NCBI GenBank assembly: GCA_964441335.1
Contig: CAYTUI010000002.1
Span: 1 to 60,660, forward strand
From: CAYTUI01 sp964441335
GTDB taxonomy: Bacteria; Patescibacteriota; Patescibacteriia; UBA1558; 2-01-FULL-52-15
Direction: 5' to 3'
Length of the DNA: 60,660 nucleotides
Within the stretch, counting starts at the first letter, position 1. Each line of letters starts with the position of its first letter. The notes beneath the pieces were generated by a model that ran no database searches, had not been told where the DNA came from, and was given only the letters and a program-made list of their open reading frames with translations. This document shows positions 39,524-47,645 of the stretch, piece after piece. The position numbers were made by a program, and so were the translations under genes.

Positions 39524-41647
39524 CTATTTATTAATCGCTAAAAGATAAATTTTATCTCCGTTGAGAATATAAATGGTTTTTTCGGCGCTGTCTATAACTA
39601 AGCTTTTCAGATTATCAAATTTCGGAGAAGTAAACTGATCTTTGATACTGCCGTCCTTACTGATGATAGCCACCCGTTTATTGGCAGGATCAAGGATGTA
39701 CAGAAAATCAGAGTCACGGTTTGTATAAATACTGCTATTAGCCCCAAAGGCTGGATTTGGCTTTTGATAGTTAAAGGCTTCTCGTTCACCTTTGAAGAGC
39801 TTAATTATTTCACCTTGGTCAGTAATCAGGTAGATATTGCCGTCAATGGCAAAGCTTTGGCTATTTGAAACAACAGTCGGTTCATCAAGCCAATAGGTTC
39901 CATTTTGAAACTTAGCGCCGTTACTGTAGCCATTGTGTTTCCAAATGGCGCCGGCCTGTCTGTCCAATAGATAGAGGTTATCGGAATAAATTAAAGCCTG
40001 GTCAATATTTTTAAAATCGCCGTTAGTGCTTAGCTCAACGCTTATTAGAGCGTTGTCTTTAACCAAACTTAGTTGGTTATTGATCATGGCAAAGATCAGA
40101 TTTTGGGAGCGGTTGGCGATTAAAAGAGTGGGTTGTAATTGATTGTCAACTATTTTAACCGGCTCACCGTTAATTTCATAGATGCCGTCACTAGCCGCAA
40201 ATTCTACTTTATCACCGACAATATTCATGTCATAAATCGGCTGGGCAATCTGCGACAGATCTTTAAATACCAAGGGATCGGCAATATAACTAATTTTACG
40301 GGCGTCATTTAATTGTCTGGCGATATTTTCCCGCAAGTCGTCCAGTTGGGTTTGTTGCTCTTGATTTAGCGGGGCGATGGAATTGAGCAGAGCTTCCATT
40401 TCCAGCAGTATCTGTTCGGCCTTTTGATTGTCTTTATAAATTTTGGCGCTGTCCACTTCGGCTTGTTTTTGTCCGATAGAAGCTATATTTTCGTTGAAGG
40501 CATTAATAGTTTTACTGGTCTGATTGCTTTGACCGCGGAAGATAATCACATTGACAAAAATTATCAGAACAACGGCCGTTGCTGTCAGTAGAATTTGATT
40601 TAGTTTGGAAGTTTTTTTAACACTGGAGGTGGCAGTGTTTAAAGCACCGTCAATTTTATTCCAGACATGTTTCTCTTTATCCTCGCGATATTTTTTACTA
40701 AAAATGAATTTTAGACCGGCCAGAATAAGTTTGATTATTAAAGTCGTAATCCTACCGATTATCTTAAAATATTCTACTGCGTAGTAAATAAAAATACTGA
40801 TAGCCGCCCGTAAACCTCGGATATTTATTATGCTACTGCCACGTCTCTTTAATAGGCGGCCCTTCCTGCTCTTGAGTCGCGGCTGTCCGGGGCGAACGTC
40901 AATGTCAGCTATTTCCTCACTTGGTTCTATTGCGTCTTTCCTAGGTTGACGACGCAGCTGACCTTTACTTAGACCAAAGGCCAGACCGGAGCCTTCTCTG
41001 ATAAATTTTAAAATTACAGCGTTAAAAGTGACAAAGCTAGGCACTTCCTCTAATAGATCTTCAAATCTGTGCACAGCTTCAACTGGCGGTAAATCCTTAA
41101 GAATCTGTTTGATTTTAATTTCCGAAATATAGTCGGTTAGTGTACCGGTTGTAAAAATAATTACATCATCGGGATTTAAAATTCCGCTGGAAATATTGCC
41201 GAATAGTTTCAATGGATTGAAATGAGGATTTTTTTCCGAAATGATGGCTAGTCTTTTTTGCTGTAGCAGTAAAGCCTGCAGATTGCCGATGTTGGCAAAG
41301 TGTATTTGACCTTTATCGCTTATGGCGACTAACAACCCCAGATCCCGAAGCCAGTCGCGATTTTTCTTTGGGGCAATCTCCGGTAAAAAGACATTGAGAG
41401 ATTTAAGAATTTCCTCTAGCAAAACTTCAGGATTAGTATCGTCAATTTGGTCAAATCCTTGGGCGACTTCTTTGATTATGGAGTCAACCAGATAGGCTTG
41501 ATCGGTTCGAGCACGGGGAAAGTCTATAATGATAATTAGTTTGGTAGAATCAGAGGAGCGGTGATTGCCAATGAAAATCTCGCTCTCATGGCGGCTACGG
41601 ACGGGGTCGTGCAGAAATAGTTTGCCAAATTGTATATGTTGTTCCAT
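39524..41647 (-). CDS. degenerate PP2C-like/TM/beta-propeller protein
   Basis: 707 residues from the ATG at 41647 (a GTG is one codon earlier). Residues ~1-215 follow the PP2C phosphatase plan (GQIHFANIGNLQALLLQQKRLAIIS; DDVIIFTTGTLTDYIS), but the metal-binding DG and SDG motifs are gone, so it should be inactive. A basic linker precedes one or two TM helices (~285-320 and ~355-375), a coiled coil (~390-445), and an external domain with repeated blade-like segments (LPNGD..., ANRSQNLIFAMINNQLSLV, SNSQSFAIDGNIYLITDQGEIIKLF). It looks like an inside-outside sensor without enzymatic output. Alternative: a SpoIIE-type protein binder. Confidence 0.65.
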   Translation of the reverse strand: MEQHIQFGKLFLHDPVRSRHESEIFIGNHRSSDSTKLIIIIDFPRARTDQAYLVDSIIKEVAQGFDQIDDTNPEVLLEEILKSLNVFLPEIAPKKNRDWLRDLGLLVAISDKGQIHFANIGNLQALLLQQKRLAIISEKNPHFNPLKLFGNISSGILNPDDVIIFTTGTLTDYISEIKIKQILKDLPPVEAVHRFEDLLEEVPSFVTFNAVILKFIREGSGLAFGLSKGQLRRQPRKDAIEPSEEIADIDVRPGQPRLKSRKGRLLKRRGSSIINIRGLRAAISIFIYYAVEYFKIIGRITTLIIKLILAGLKFIFSKKYREDKEKHVWNKIDGALNTATSSVKKTSKLNQILLTATAVVLIIFVNVIIFRGQSNQTSKTINAFNENIASIGQKQAEVDSAKIYKDNQKAEQILLEMEALLNSIAPLNQEQQTQLDDLRENIARQLNDARKISYIADPLVFKDLSQIAQPIYDMNIVGDKVEFAASDGIYEINGEPVKIVDNQLQPTLLIANRSQNLIFAMINNQLSLVKDNALISVELSTNGDFKNIDQALIYSDNLYLLDRQAGAIWKHNGYSNGAKFQNGTYWLDEPTVVSNSQSFAIDGNIYLITDQGEIIKLFKGEREAFNYQKPNPAFGANSSIYTNRDSDFLYILDPANKRVAIISKDGSIKDQFTSPKFDNLKSLVIDSAEKTIYILNGDKIYLLAINK

Positions 41648-41802
41648 CACAAGCTCTAATATTAGCCCTATTAATATTATAAATCAGCTAAATTATAACA
41701 TTATTCGCCCATAAATCCTAGTTATTGTGGACGAGGTCGGGTCAATACGCTATACTACTTCATAGTTATCCTAATATTTGCCTTAATTTTTAACTATCTA
41801 CC

Positions 41803-42363
41803 ATGTTGGAACTAATTTTTGGTTCAGAGCTAAAAGCTGCCTGTTTGAAATTTTTTATTAATAATCCACAGGACGCTATACCCACCAAAGATCTTATTAG
41901 GCGGTTTGGCGGAAATGCGCCAAAGGTTCTGGCGGAACTCGCCAATCTGGAAAAATTGGGCTTTTTAGAAAAAGTGGCTGGTAAAGATGGTTTAGCTTGG
42001 AAATTAACGCCTGATTTTCCTTTGATTAACGAAATGCGAGCTTTGCTGTTTAAATCCCTAGTTCTTCTGGAGCACGCCTTGGTCCGCAAGGTACAACATT
42101 TAAGGGGCATCTCATTGCTGTTATTCACAGGCGTTTTTATAGGCCAAACGGAGATTGGAACCGATATTCTGCTGGTCGGCAGTATGGATAAGAAAGCTGT
42201 TAATCGGATAATGAATATTATTTCCGAGGAGTTTGGTCAGGATTTGCGTTTCACGGTCTTTACCAAAGCGGAATTTAACGAGCGCCGCGGCATGACCGAC
42301 AAGTTTATCTATGAGATTATCAATTCCAATCCTATTGTCGCTATTGATAATATGAAAAGTTGA
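41803..42363 (+). CDS. winged-HTH regulator with nucleotidyltransferase-like C-terminal domain
   Basis: 186 residues. The N-terminal ~70 residues form a winged HTH (TKDLIRRFGGNAPKVLAELANLEKLGFLEK). The C-terminal part (LLFTGVFIGQTEIGTDILLVGSMDKKAVNRIMNIISEEFGQDLRFTVFTKAEF) resembles the pol-beta-type nucleotidyltransferase domain of transcriptional regulators, in which D-x-L-x-V-G aligns with TDILLVG. The catalytic G-S...D-x-D pair is not complete, so it probably senses or binds rather than transfers nucleotides. It is coupled to the following hydrolase by ATGA-type overlap. Confidence 0.7.
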   Translation: MLELIFGSELKAACLKFFINNPQDAIPTKDLIRRFGGNAPKVLAELANLEKLGFLEKVAGKDGLAWKLTPDFPLINEMRALLFKSLVLLEHALVRKVQHLRGISLLLFTGVFIGQTEIGTDILLVGSMDKKAVNRIMNIISEEFGQDLRFTVFTKAEFNERRGMTDKFIYEIINSNPIVAIDNMKS

Positions 42364-43103
42364 TGTTTTGGACTTTCGGAAATAAGAAAATATTTTATAC
42401 CGTTAAGCAGTCAAAGAATAGTCAGACTGACAAGTTGTTTGTGCTGGTGCACGGTATGGGCACTGATCATAACTATCATCTATTGAAATATCTAGCTGGC
42501 TTTTTGCTAAATTACGGCGCGGTTGTAGCGTTTGACTTATCCGGCTATGGTAAGAGCAGTGGAGGGGTAAAAGCCAGAAATGTGGAAATTTTTGTTGCCG
42601 ATCTGACAAAAGTTATTAACAGGTTGAAAAAAGACAGAAGATTTTCAAAGCGCAAAATAATAATCGTTGGGCATAGCTTAGGAGCCTTAGTCACTTTGAT
42701 AAATGCCGCGATTTTTAAATCACGTATAGCGGGCGCAGCAGTTATCGCTTCTAATGCGGAAAGTAACAGGTTATATAAGCAATATTGTGACAGGGGTGAT
42801 ATTCAAGAATATGCCTCTTATAGTTTGTTTAAGCGTCATAAGTTAGCGGCTGATTTCTGGCAGAGTCGTGCTCGTCTGCAACCACTTAAATTAGCTCGTC
42901 AAATTAAGTGCCCGGTTCTATTTATTTACGGACGCAATGACCGGACTAATCCCCCTAGTGAAGGTCAGAAACTTCTGCGGGCAGTTAAATCACCCAAGAA
43001 GCTGGTAATTATTCCCGGAGCCAATCATCATTTTACTAAGACCAAAGAACAGCAGGCCGTTTGGAGCTCTATTAAGCAGTGGTTAAAGATTTATGAAAAG
43101 TAA
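42360..43103 (+). CDS. alpha/beta hydrolase
   Basis: 247 residues. LVHGMGTDHNY gives the oxyanion region, GHSLGAL the nucleophile Ser (~107), YGRNDRTNPP the acid (~194) and PGANHHFTK the His (~222). It resembles monoacylglycerol lipase or serine aminopeptidase-type enzymes; the substrate is unknown. It is unrelated in detail to the hydrolase at 119. It is translationally coupled to genes on both sides, so the regulator, hydrolase and TsaB-like gene form one message. Confidence 0.85.
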   Translation: MMFWTFGNKKIFYTVKQSKNSQTDKLFVLVHGMGTDHNYHLLKYLAGFLLNYGAVVAFDLSGYGKSSGGVKARNVEIFVADLTKVINRLKKDRRFSKRKIIIVGHSLGALVTLINAAIFKSRIAGAAVIASNAESNRLYKQYCDRGDIQEYASYSLFKRHKLAADFWQSRARLQPLKLARQIKCPVLFIYGRNDRTNPPSEGQKLLRAVKSPKKLVIIPGANHHFTKTKEQQAVWSSIKQWLKIYEK

Positions 43104-43530
43104 AGCCAAGAGTCAGATATTATTAATGGATTCGTCTGAAAAGAATCAGCTGTCTTTCAGATTGTTGAGTCAAAATAAAGTTGAGCAGTCTGTCATGAGT
43201 GTTGAGAAATTGGATCAGGAACTTTTGCCTGCTATTGGCGCATTTATGAAATCAAATAAAGTTGCTTTCAAAAATATCCTAGCCCTGGGTGTGGTTAATA
43301 ACGCCGGCAGTTTCGTTAGTCAGAGGATTGCCTTGTCCGTAATTAATACTTTGGGCTGGGTAAATGATATTGTGCTATTTCCTCTGAAACATGAAGTTTA
43401 TCTCAAGATTGATTGGCAGACAGCTTTGATAGCTAGCAGACAGAATGGCAGAGCGCTGGTATTACCGCATTATTTAACCGGACCGACTATTACGCCTAGT
43501 AAGCAACAATATCATTTTAATAGTCGCTAA
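43093..43530 (+). CDS. TsaB-like protein, degenerate
   Basis: 145 residues. The segment LGVVNNAGSFVSQRIALSVINTLGW (~60-84) is laid out like the TsaB signature (G.GPGSFTG.RIG...K.LA), and ILLMDSSEKNQLSF at the start matches the ILaiDTS strand. TsaB is the inactive partner of TsaD in making t6A37 on tRNAs. Here the GPGS loop is NNAGS and the protein is shorter than usual, so function cannot be assumed. It could be the minimal CPR version of TsaB. Confidence 0.55.
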   Translation: MKSKAKSQILLMDSSEKNQLSFRLLSQNKVEQSVMSVEKLDQELLPAIGAFMKSNKVAFKNILALGVVNNAGSFVSQRIALSVINTLGWVNDIVLFPLKHEVYLKIDWQTALIASRQNGRALVLPHYLTGPTITPSKQQYHFNSR

Positions 43531-43562
43531 AATTTGCTATAATAACCAAGTAAGTTATTTCT

Positions 43563-43706
43563 ATGAAGAAGAACGAATATATATTTCAACTAGGTAGCCG
43601 CAAAGCCGATGCTTTATCCGGTTTTATTGCTGGTTTTTTAGTGGGTGCCATTGGAATTTTTGTTTATAGTATTATTGCGCAGGCAAATTTCTTGATTGGT
43701 ATCTAG
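43563..43706 (+). CDS. small single-TM protein (47 aa)
   Basis: A 47-residue ORF from the ATG at 43563 to TAG at 43706. A hydrophobic helix (~20-39, GFIAGFLVGAIGIFVYSIIA) is preceded by a polar, basic start (MKKNEYIFQLGSRKADA), so the N terminus is inside. A TATAAT-like box (43537-43542) lies just upstream and a hairpin plus T run (43733-43752) just downstream, which supports a separate short gene. No family recognised. Confidence 0.5.
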   Translation: MKKNEYIFQLGSRKADALSGFIAGFLVGAIGIFVYSIIAQANFLIGI

Positions 43707-43802
43707 TTTGTCTTAATTTGTTAACGAAATGAAGCAGGTTAGCCTGTTTTTTTGTTATTTGCAATATTCATCCAAATATATCGTAATAATGGGGATGGTT
43801 GA

Positions 43803-43826
43803 CCACGCTGCTCGCGAGCGGCGTGG
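43803..43826. repeat. 24-bp palindrome with CTCGCGAG core
   Basis: Arms CCACGCTG and CGGCGTGG around CTCGCGAG; the arms pair except for one T:G wobble-type position. Same size and centre as the elements at 31493 and 36132. It ends where the mraZ -35 box begins. Confidence 0.65.
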
Positions 43827-43855
43827 TTGACTCAATGGCAAATGTGGTGTAAAAT
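43827..43855 (+). promoter_or_regulatory. promoter of the mraZ (dcw) cluster
   Basis: TTGACT at 43827-43832, a 17-bp spacer and TAAAAT at 43850-43855. Confidence 0.8.
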
Positions 43856-43863
43856 GGTATTAG

Positions 43864-43910
43864 AGGGTGATAAGTGGATAAAAGTGGGGATAAGTAAACT
43901 CATCTGTGGA
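43864..43910 (+). promoter_or_regulatory. putative MraZ operator (GTGGATAA-type repeats)
   Basis: Repeated boxes GGGTGATAA (43865), GTGGATAA (43873), GTGGGGATAA (43884) and GTGGATAA (43901) lie between the -10 box and the mraZ start. In other bacteria MraZ binds TGGG(A)-type repeats spaced about one helical turn apart and represses its own cluster, so autoregulation is likely. Confidence 0.6.
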
Positions 43911-44349
43911 TAACTTTATGTTTATAGGAGAATACCGACACGCCTTAGACGACAAAAATAGACTAGCTGTTCCGATCAAATTTAGGACCAGATTAGCCAA
44001 AGGAGCGGTTATCACCAGAGGACTGGATAACTGTTTGTTTATTTATACTAAAGAGGAGTGGGCTAAGCTGTCCGAAAAGATTTCCGCTTTACCTCTAGCG
44101 CAGGCCAAATCAAGAGCTTTTAGCCGATTGATGCTAGCCGGGGCTATGGAAGTTGTTTTGGATAAGCAGGGACGAGTAGTAGTGCCTGATTATCTGAAAC
44201 AATTTGCCGGTTTTGACAAGAATGTAGTGATAGCCGGTTTGCTCAATCGCTTAGAAATTTGGAACGAGGATGTCTGGATTAAGTATAAGACAGTTACCGA
44301 GGAGAATAGTAATGAAATTGCCGAGAACCTTTCAGAATTAGGGATCTAA
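43906..44349 (+). CDS. mraZ: transcriptional regulator MraZ
   Basis: 147 residues with two SpoVT/AbrB-like swapped-hairpin domains: MFIGEYRHALDDKNRLAVPIKFR and, in the second half, MEVVLDKQGRVVVPDYLKQFAG. MraZ is the first gene of the division/cell wall cluster and its autorepressor. The start (ATG at 43918 for MFIGEYRH-type initiation, or the upstream TTG/GTG-type start at 43906) should be fixed by comparison; homology begins at MFIGEY. Downstream lies an AGCTTAT array and then rsmH. Confidence 0.95.
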   Translation: MDNFMFIGEYRHALDDKNRLAVPIKFRTRLAKGAVITRGLDNCLFIYTKEEWAKLSEKISALPLAQAKSRAFSRLMLAGAMEVVLDKQGRVVVPDYLKQFAGFDKNVVIAGLLNRLEIWNEDVWIKYKTVTEENSNEIAENLSELGI

Positions 44350-44350
44350 T

Positions 44351-44392
44351 AGCTTATAGCTTATAGCTTATAGCTTATAGCTTATAGCTGAT
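44351..44392. repeat. perfect heptamer array AGCTTAT x5
   Basis: Five identical AGCTTAT units (44351-44385) and one AGCTGAT. This is the least decayed array in the window and lies between mraZ and rsmH. Confidence 0.85.
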
Positions 44393-44402
44393 AGTTGCGA
44401 TT

Positions 44403-45344
44403 ATGATGAAGACTGTTCACAAACCTGTTCTTTTGAAAGAAGTTATTGACTATTTGGATGTTCGGCCGGACAGAAATTACATTGACGGAACAATAGGTGG
44501 AGGAGGACATGCAGAAGCCATTTTACATAACAATGGACCCCACGGCTTACTTCTGGGACTAGACGCAGATCAACAGGCAATCGCCAGGTCAGGTCAACGC
44601 CTACAGAAATATGGCTCGCGGGTTATATTGCAAAATAAAAATTACAAACAAATAACAGAACTTACCCATGCTATACCTAACAGCTTTTCAGCTCACGGTA
44701 TTTTACTTGACCTTGGCCTATCATCAGATCAACTAGAGAACGGAGGACGCGGTTTTTCTTTTGCTGATTCTAAACCTCTGGATATGAGGTTTGATCAATC
44801 ACAGGAGATGACCGCGGACCAGGTCATTAGAAACTGGCCAGAAGAGAAATTGGAGAAAATTTTTAGGGAATACGGTGAAATTAGACAAGCCAGAAAGTTA
44901 GCCAAAGCCATAGTTCATTTCAGGCAAAATTATATTGATAGCGAATTGTCAGCAGCTGATTTCGCGGCCGAGATTGTGAAAGTTATACCGCGCGGCAAGA
45001 GTAAGATTCATCCGGCCACCCAAGTTTTCCAAGCACTGCGCATCGCTGTGAATGATGAACTGGAAGGATTAAAAGCATTTTTACCCCAGGCCGTTGATAT
45101 TTTAGAGAAAAGGGGACGCTTGGTGATAATTTCCTTTCATTCATTAGAGGATAGGATTGTAAAGAATTTTTTTAGAGAAGAATCTAGAGACTGTATTTGT
45201 CCGTTGGAAATTCCCGTTTGTCGCTGTAATCATCACGCTCGTTTAAAAATTTTAACCAAGAAACCACTCAAGGCTAGCTTAGCAGAGCTTAAAGACAATC
45301 CACGTTGTCGTAGCGCGCTTCTCCGTGCCGCCGAGCGGCTCTAA
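44403..45344 (+). CDS. rsmH: 16S rRNA (cytosine(1402)-N(4))-methyltransferase
   Basis: 313 residues. It N4-methylates C1402 in the 16S rRNA decoding site. Motifs: HKPVLLKEVIDYLDVRPDRNYIDGTIGGGGHAEAIL (SAM loop), ILLDLGLSSDQLENGGRGFSF, PLDMRFDQS, HPATQVFQALRIAVNDEL and VIISFHSLEDRIVKNFF are all canonical. The position after mraZ is the standard dcw order. Initiation is at one of two adjacent ATGs. Confidence 0.97.
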   Translation: MMKTVHKPVLLKEVIDYLDVRPDRNYIDGTIGGGGHAEAILHNNGPHGLLLGLDADQQAIARSGQRLQKYGSRVILQNKNYKQITELTHAIPNSFSAHGILLDLGLSSDQLENGGRGFSFADSKPLDMRFDQSQEMTADQVIRNWPEEKLEKIFREYGEIRQARKLAKAIVHFRQNYIDSELSAADFAAEIVKVIPRGKSKIHPATQVFQALRIAVNDELEGLKAFLPQAVDILEKRGRLVIISFHSLEDRIVKNFFREESRDCICPLEIPVCRCNHHARLKILTKKPLKASLAELKDNPRCRSALLRAAERL

Positions 45345-45355
45345 CACCTTGCCCC

Positions 45356-45404
45356 CATTACACATTACCCATTACCCATTACCAATTACTAATTACTCAT
45401 AACA
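45356..45404. repeat. heptamer array (CATTACC type) before ftsL
   Basis: Seven in-phase units: CATTACA, CATTACC three times, AATTACT twice, CATAACA. It ends 11 nt before the ftsL start. Confidence 0.8.
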
Positions 45405-45415
45405 AACCCTCACCC

Positions 45416-45727
45416 ATGCTTCAAACAAAAAACAAAAACAAAAATAGTCGCTGGTTCGCAATAAATGTCGCTTTACTAATTTTGCTCATCACATCATTCT
45501 TAACCCGTTTGATTTTTTCAAATTTTGCCGCCAACCAGACTTATGAGCTGACTAGCTATACCAAAAATCTTAAAGACGCTAGGACTCAAAATGAGCAGTT
45601 AATTTTAGCCTCTACAGAACTACAATCCATGGATCGCCTGATAAATGATAGTACTCGATTGAATCTGGTTAAAGTCGCTACAGTTTATTATCTTAAATCC
45701 CAAGGATCAGTTGCCATTAACAAATAA
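45416..45727 (+). CDS. ftsL: FtsL-like cell division protein
   Basis: 103 residues: a basic N terminus, one TM helix (~15-35, FAINVALLILLITSFLTRLIF) and an external coiled-coil segment (LKDARTQNEQLILASTELQSMDRLI). Its position between rsmH and ftsI fits FtsL, a bitopic divisome protein that works with FtsI; sequence conservation in this family is too low for identification by sequence alone. Confidence 0.75.
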   Translation: MLQTKNKNKNSRWFAINVALLILLITSFLTRLIFSNFAANQTYELTSYTKNLKDARTQNEQLILASTELQSMDRLINDSTRLNLVKVATVYYLKSQGSVAINK

Positions 45728-45732
45728 CAATT

Positions 45733-47466
45733 ATGATGTATGGCGCGGATTGGTCCAATCATCGTCTAATTGATAAGCGGCTTAAATTTTTCAGCTTATT
45801 CATGACACTGCTTTTTGCCTCAATAATTCTGAGGCTTTTTTGGTTACAGGTCATGGCTCACGAGTATTACCAAGATTTAGCGGATAAACAGCATCTTAGT
45901 AATACCGAAGTTTTGGCTAAAAGGGGCGAAATATTTGCTCGTGATCATACCAATAATGAACAAACCGACCTTTATCCACTGGCAACCAATAAGGTTTATT
46001 ACGAGGTTTATGTCAATCCTGCGGAAATAACCAAACCGCAAAATACCGTGGACTCGTTAGCTGGCGCTTTGAGTCTGGACGCTACCAGTATTGTGGAGCG
46101 CGTTCAGAAGGTGGGGGATGTCTATGAACCGATTAAGCATAAAGTCACCGACAAAGAGCTGGAGCAAGTCAAAAAAATTGATTTACCCGGAATTTATTGG
46201 AAAGAAGAAGTTTGGCGCTATTACCCGGATAAAGAAGTTGGTAGTCATTTGCTTGGTTTTTTTGGCTATCAGGATAACGCTAAGCAGGGTAAGTACGGTT
46301 TAGAAGGTTATTGGAATGATACTTTGTCAGGTACCAGTATTAGCGCGGTGGTTAATAGGACAGGCGGAGGAAATGTTATGGCTTTGGATTCGCTGGGATT
46401 GGATGGGGGATTGGATGGCTCCAGCCTGGTTCTGACAATTGACAGAACTATTCAATATGAAGCCTGTAAACAGTTGGATCGCGCGGCCATAACTTATGGC
46501 TCAAGAGATGGCTCATTGATGATTATGGAGCCAAAGACCGGCAGAATTTTGGCCATGTGCAATACGCCGGGCTTTGATCCCAACGATTACAATTTAATTG
46601 ACGACGTCAAGGTTTATAACAATAACGCCGTTTATGAAGCCTATGAGCCGGGCTCTGTCTTTAAGGCGCTGGCCATGGCGATTGCCATTGATGATCATAA
46701 AGTAACACCCGCTACCACTTACGAAGATACCGGTTCAGTTAAATTTGGAAATTTTGAAGTTAAAAATGCGGATCTTTTGGCGCATGGTACCCAGACTATG
46801 ACGCAGGTGATAGAAAAGTCTTTGAACACAGGAATAATTTTTGCTACCCAGGGAGTTTCCAATACTACTTTCAGGAAATATATGGAGGATTTTGGTTTTG
46901 GAAAAAAATATGACCTTCATTTAGATCAGATTTCAACCGGTAATATCAGTCCTTTAAGTAATCACGGCGATATTAATAAAGCCACAGCCTCTTATGGACA
47001 AGGAATTACCGCTACTGTTTTGCAGATAACTGCAGCAATCAACGCCATTGCCAATGGCGGGTTATTAATGGAACCGTATATTGTTGAGGAGATTATTAGC
47101 CCAACCGGAGAACATACGAAAACTGAACCCAAAGCATTACGGCAGGTGATTCGTTCTGAAACAGCCAGTCAAGTTGGTGCTATGATGGTTAGCGCTGTGG
47201 ATAATGGACACACCAAAAAAGCCGGAGTTGATGGTTACTATATTGCGGGGAAAACTGGCACAGCTCAAGTACCTGAAAATGGAGTTTATACCGCCAAAAC
47301 AATTCATACGTTGGTAGGTTTTGGACCGATTAGCAATCCGAAATTTACCATGGTTATTAAACTGTATAATCCCAATGCCATGTACGCTGAAAGTACTGCG
47401 GCGCCACTGTTCGGAAGTTTGGCTAAATTTTTAATAAGTTATTATCAGGTACCGCCCGAGCGATAG
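45733..47466 (+). CDS. ftsI: penicillin-binding protein, FtsI/PBP2-type transpeptidase
   Basis: 577 residues: N-terminal TM helix (~18-38), PBP dimerisation domain (YYPDKEVGSHLLGFFGYQD), and transpeptidase domain. Catalytic motifs: SVFK (YEPGSVFKALAMA, Ser ~297), SLN (KSLNTGIIF) and KTGTAQ (~508). It cross-links septal peptidoglycan outside the membrane. The order rsmH-ftsL-ftsI-murF is the standard dcw arrangement. It ends without the PASTA domains seen in some Gram-positive homologues. Confidence 0.95.
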   Translation: MMYGADWSNHRLIDKRLKFFSLFMTLLFASIILRLFWLQVMAHEYYQDLADKQHLSNTEVLAKRGEIFARDHTNNEQTDLYPLATNKVYYEVYVNPAEITKPQNTVDSLAGALSLDATSIVERVQKVGDVYEPIKHKVTDKELEQVKKIDLPGIYWKEEVWRYYPDKEVGSHLLGFFGYQDNAKQGKYGLEGYWNDTLSGTSISAVVNRTGGGNVMALDSLGLDGGLDGSSLVLTIDRTIQYEACKQLDRAAITYGSRDGSLMIMEPKTGRILAMCNTPGFDPNDYNLIDDVKVYNNNAVYEAYEPGSVFKALAMAIAIDDHKVTPATTYEDTGSVKFGNFEVKNADLLAHGTQTMTQVIEKSLNTGIIFATQGVSNTTFRKYMEDFGFGKKYDLHLDQISTGNISPLSNHGDINKATASYGQGITATVLQITAAINAIANGGLLMEPYIVEEIISPTGEHTKTEPKALRQVIRSETASQVGAMMVSAVDNGHTKKAGVDGYYIAGKTGTAQVPENGVYTAKTIHTLVGFGPISNPKFTMVIKLYNPNAMYAESTAAPLFGSLAKFLISYYQVPPER

Positions 47467-47498
47467 CCGTTTTTGGTTAGCCATTGTATACTTTAGTT

Positions 47499-47645
47499 AG
47501 CTTATAGCTAATAGCTTATAGTTCCTTCGTTCTTCGGTTCTTTAGTCCCTCGGTTCTTTTGTTCTTCGCTTCCTCACTCCTCATTACTCATAACCCATTA
47601 CCCATTACCCATTACCCATTACTCATTACTCATAACTCATAACTC
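47499..47645. repeat. long heptamer array before murF
   Basis: Twenty-one 7-bp steps stay in phase: AGCTTAT, AGCTAAT, AGCTTAT, then a T/C-rich decayed middle, then CATTACT, CATAACC, CATTACC three times, CATTACT twice, CATAACT twice. The murF start codon is formed inside the next unit, CATGAAA. Both repeat families seen in this window occur here side by side. Confidence 0.8.

Noticed and set aside
44351..47645. CRISPR array
   Set aside because: The repeats are 7 bp and contiguous, with no spacers and no cas genes.
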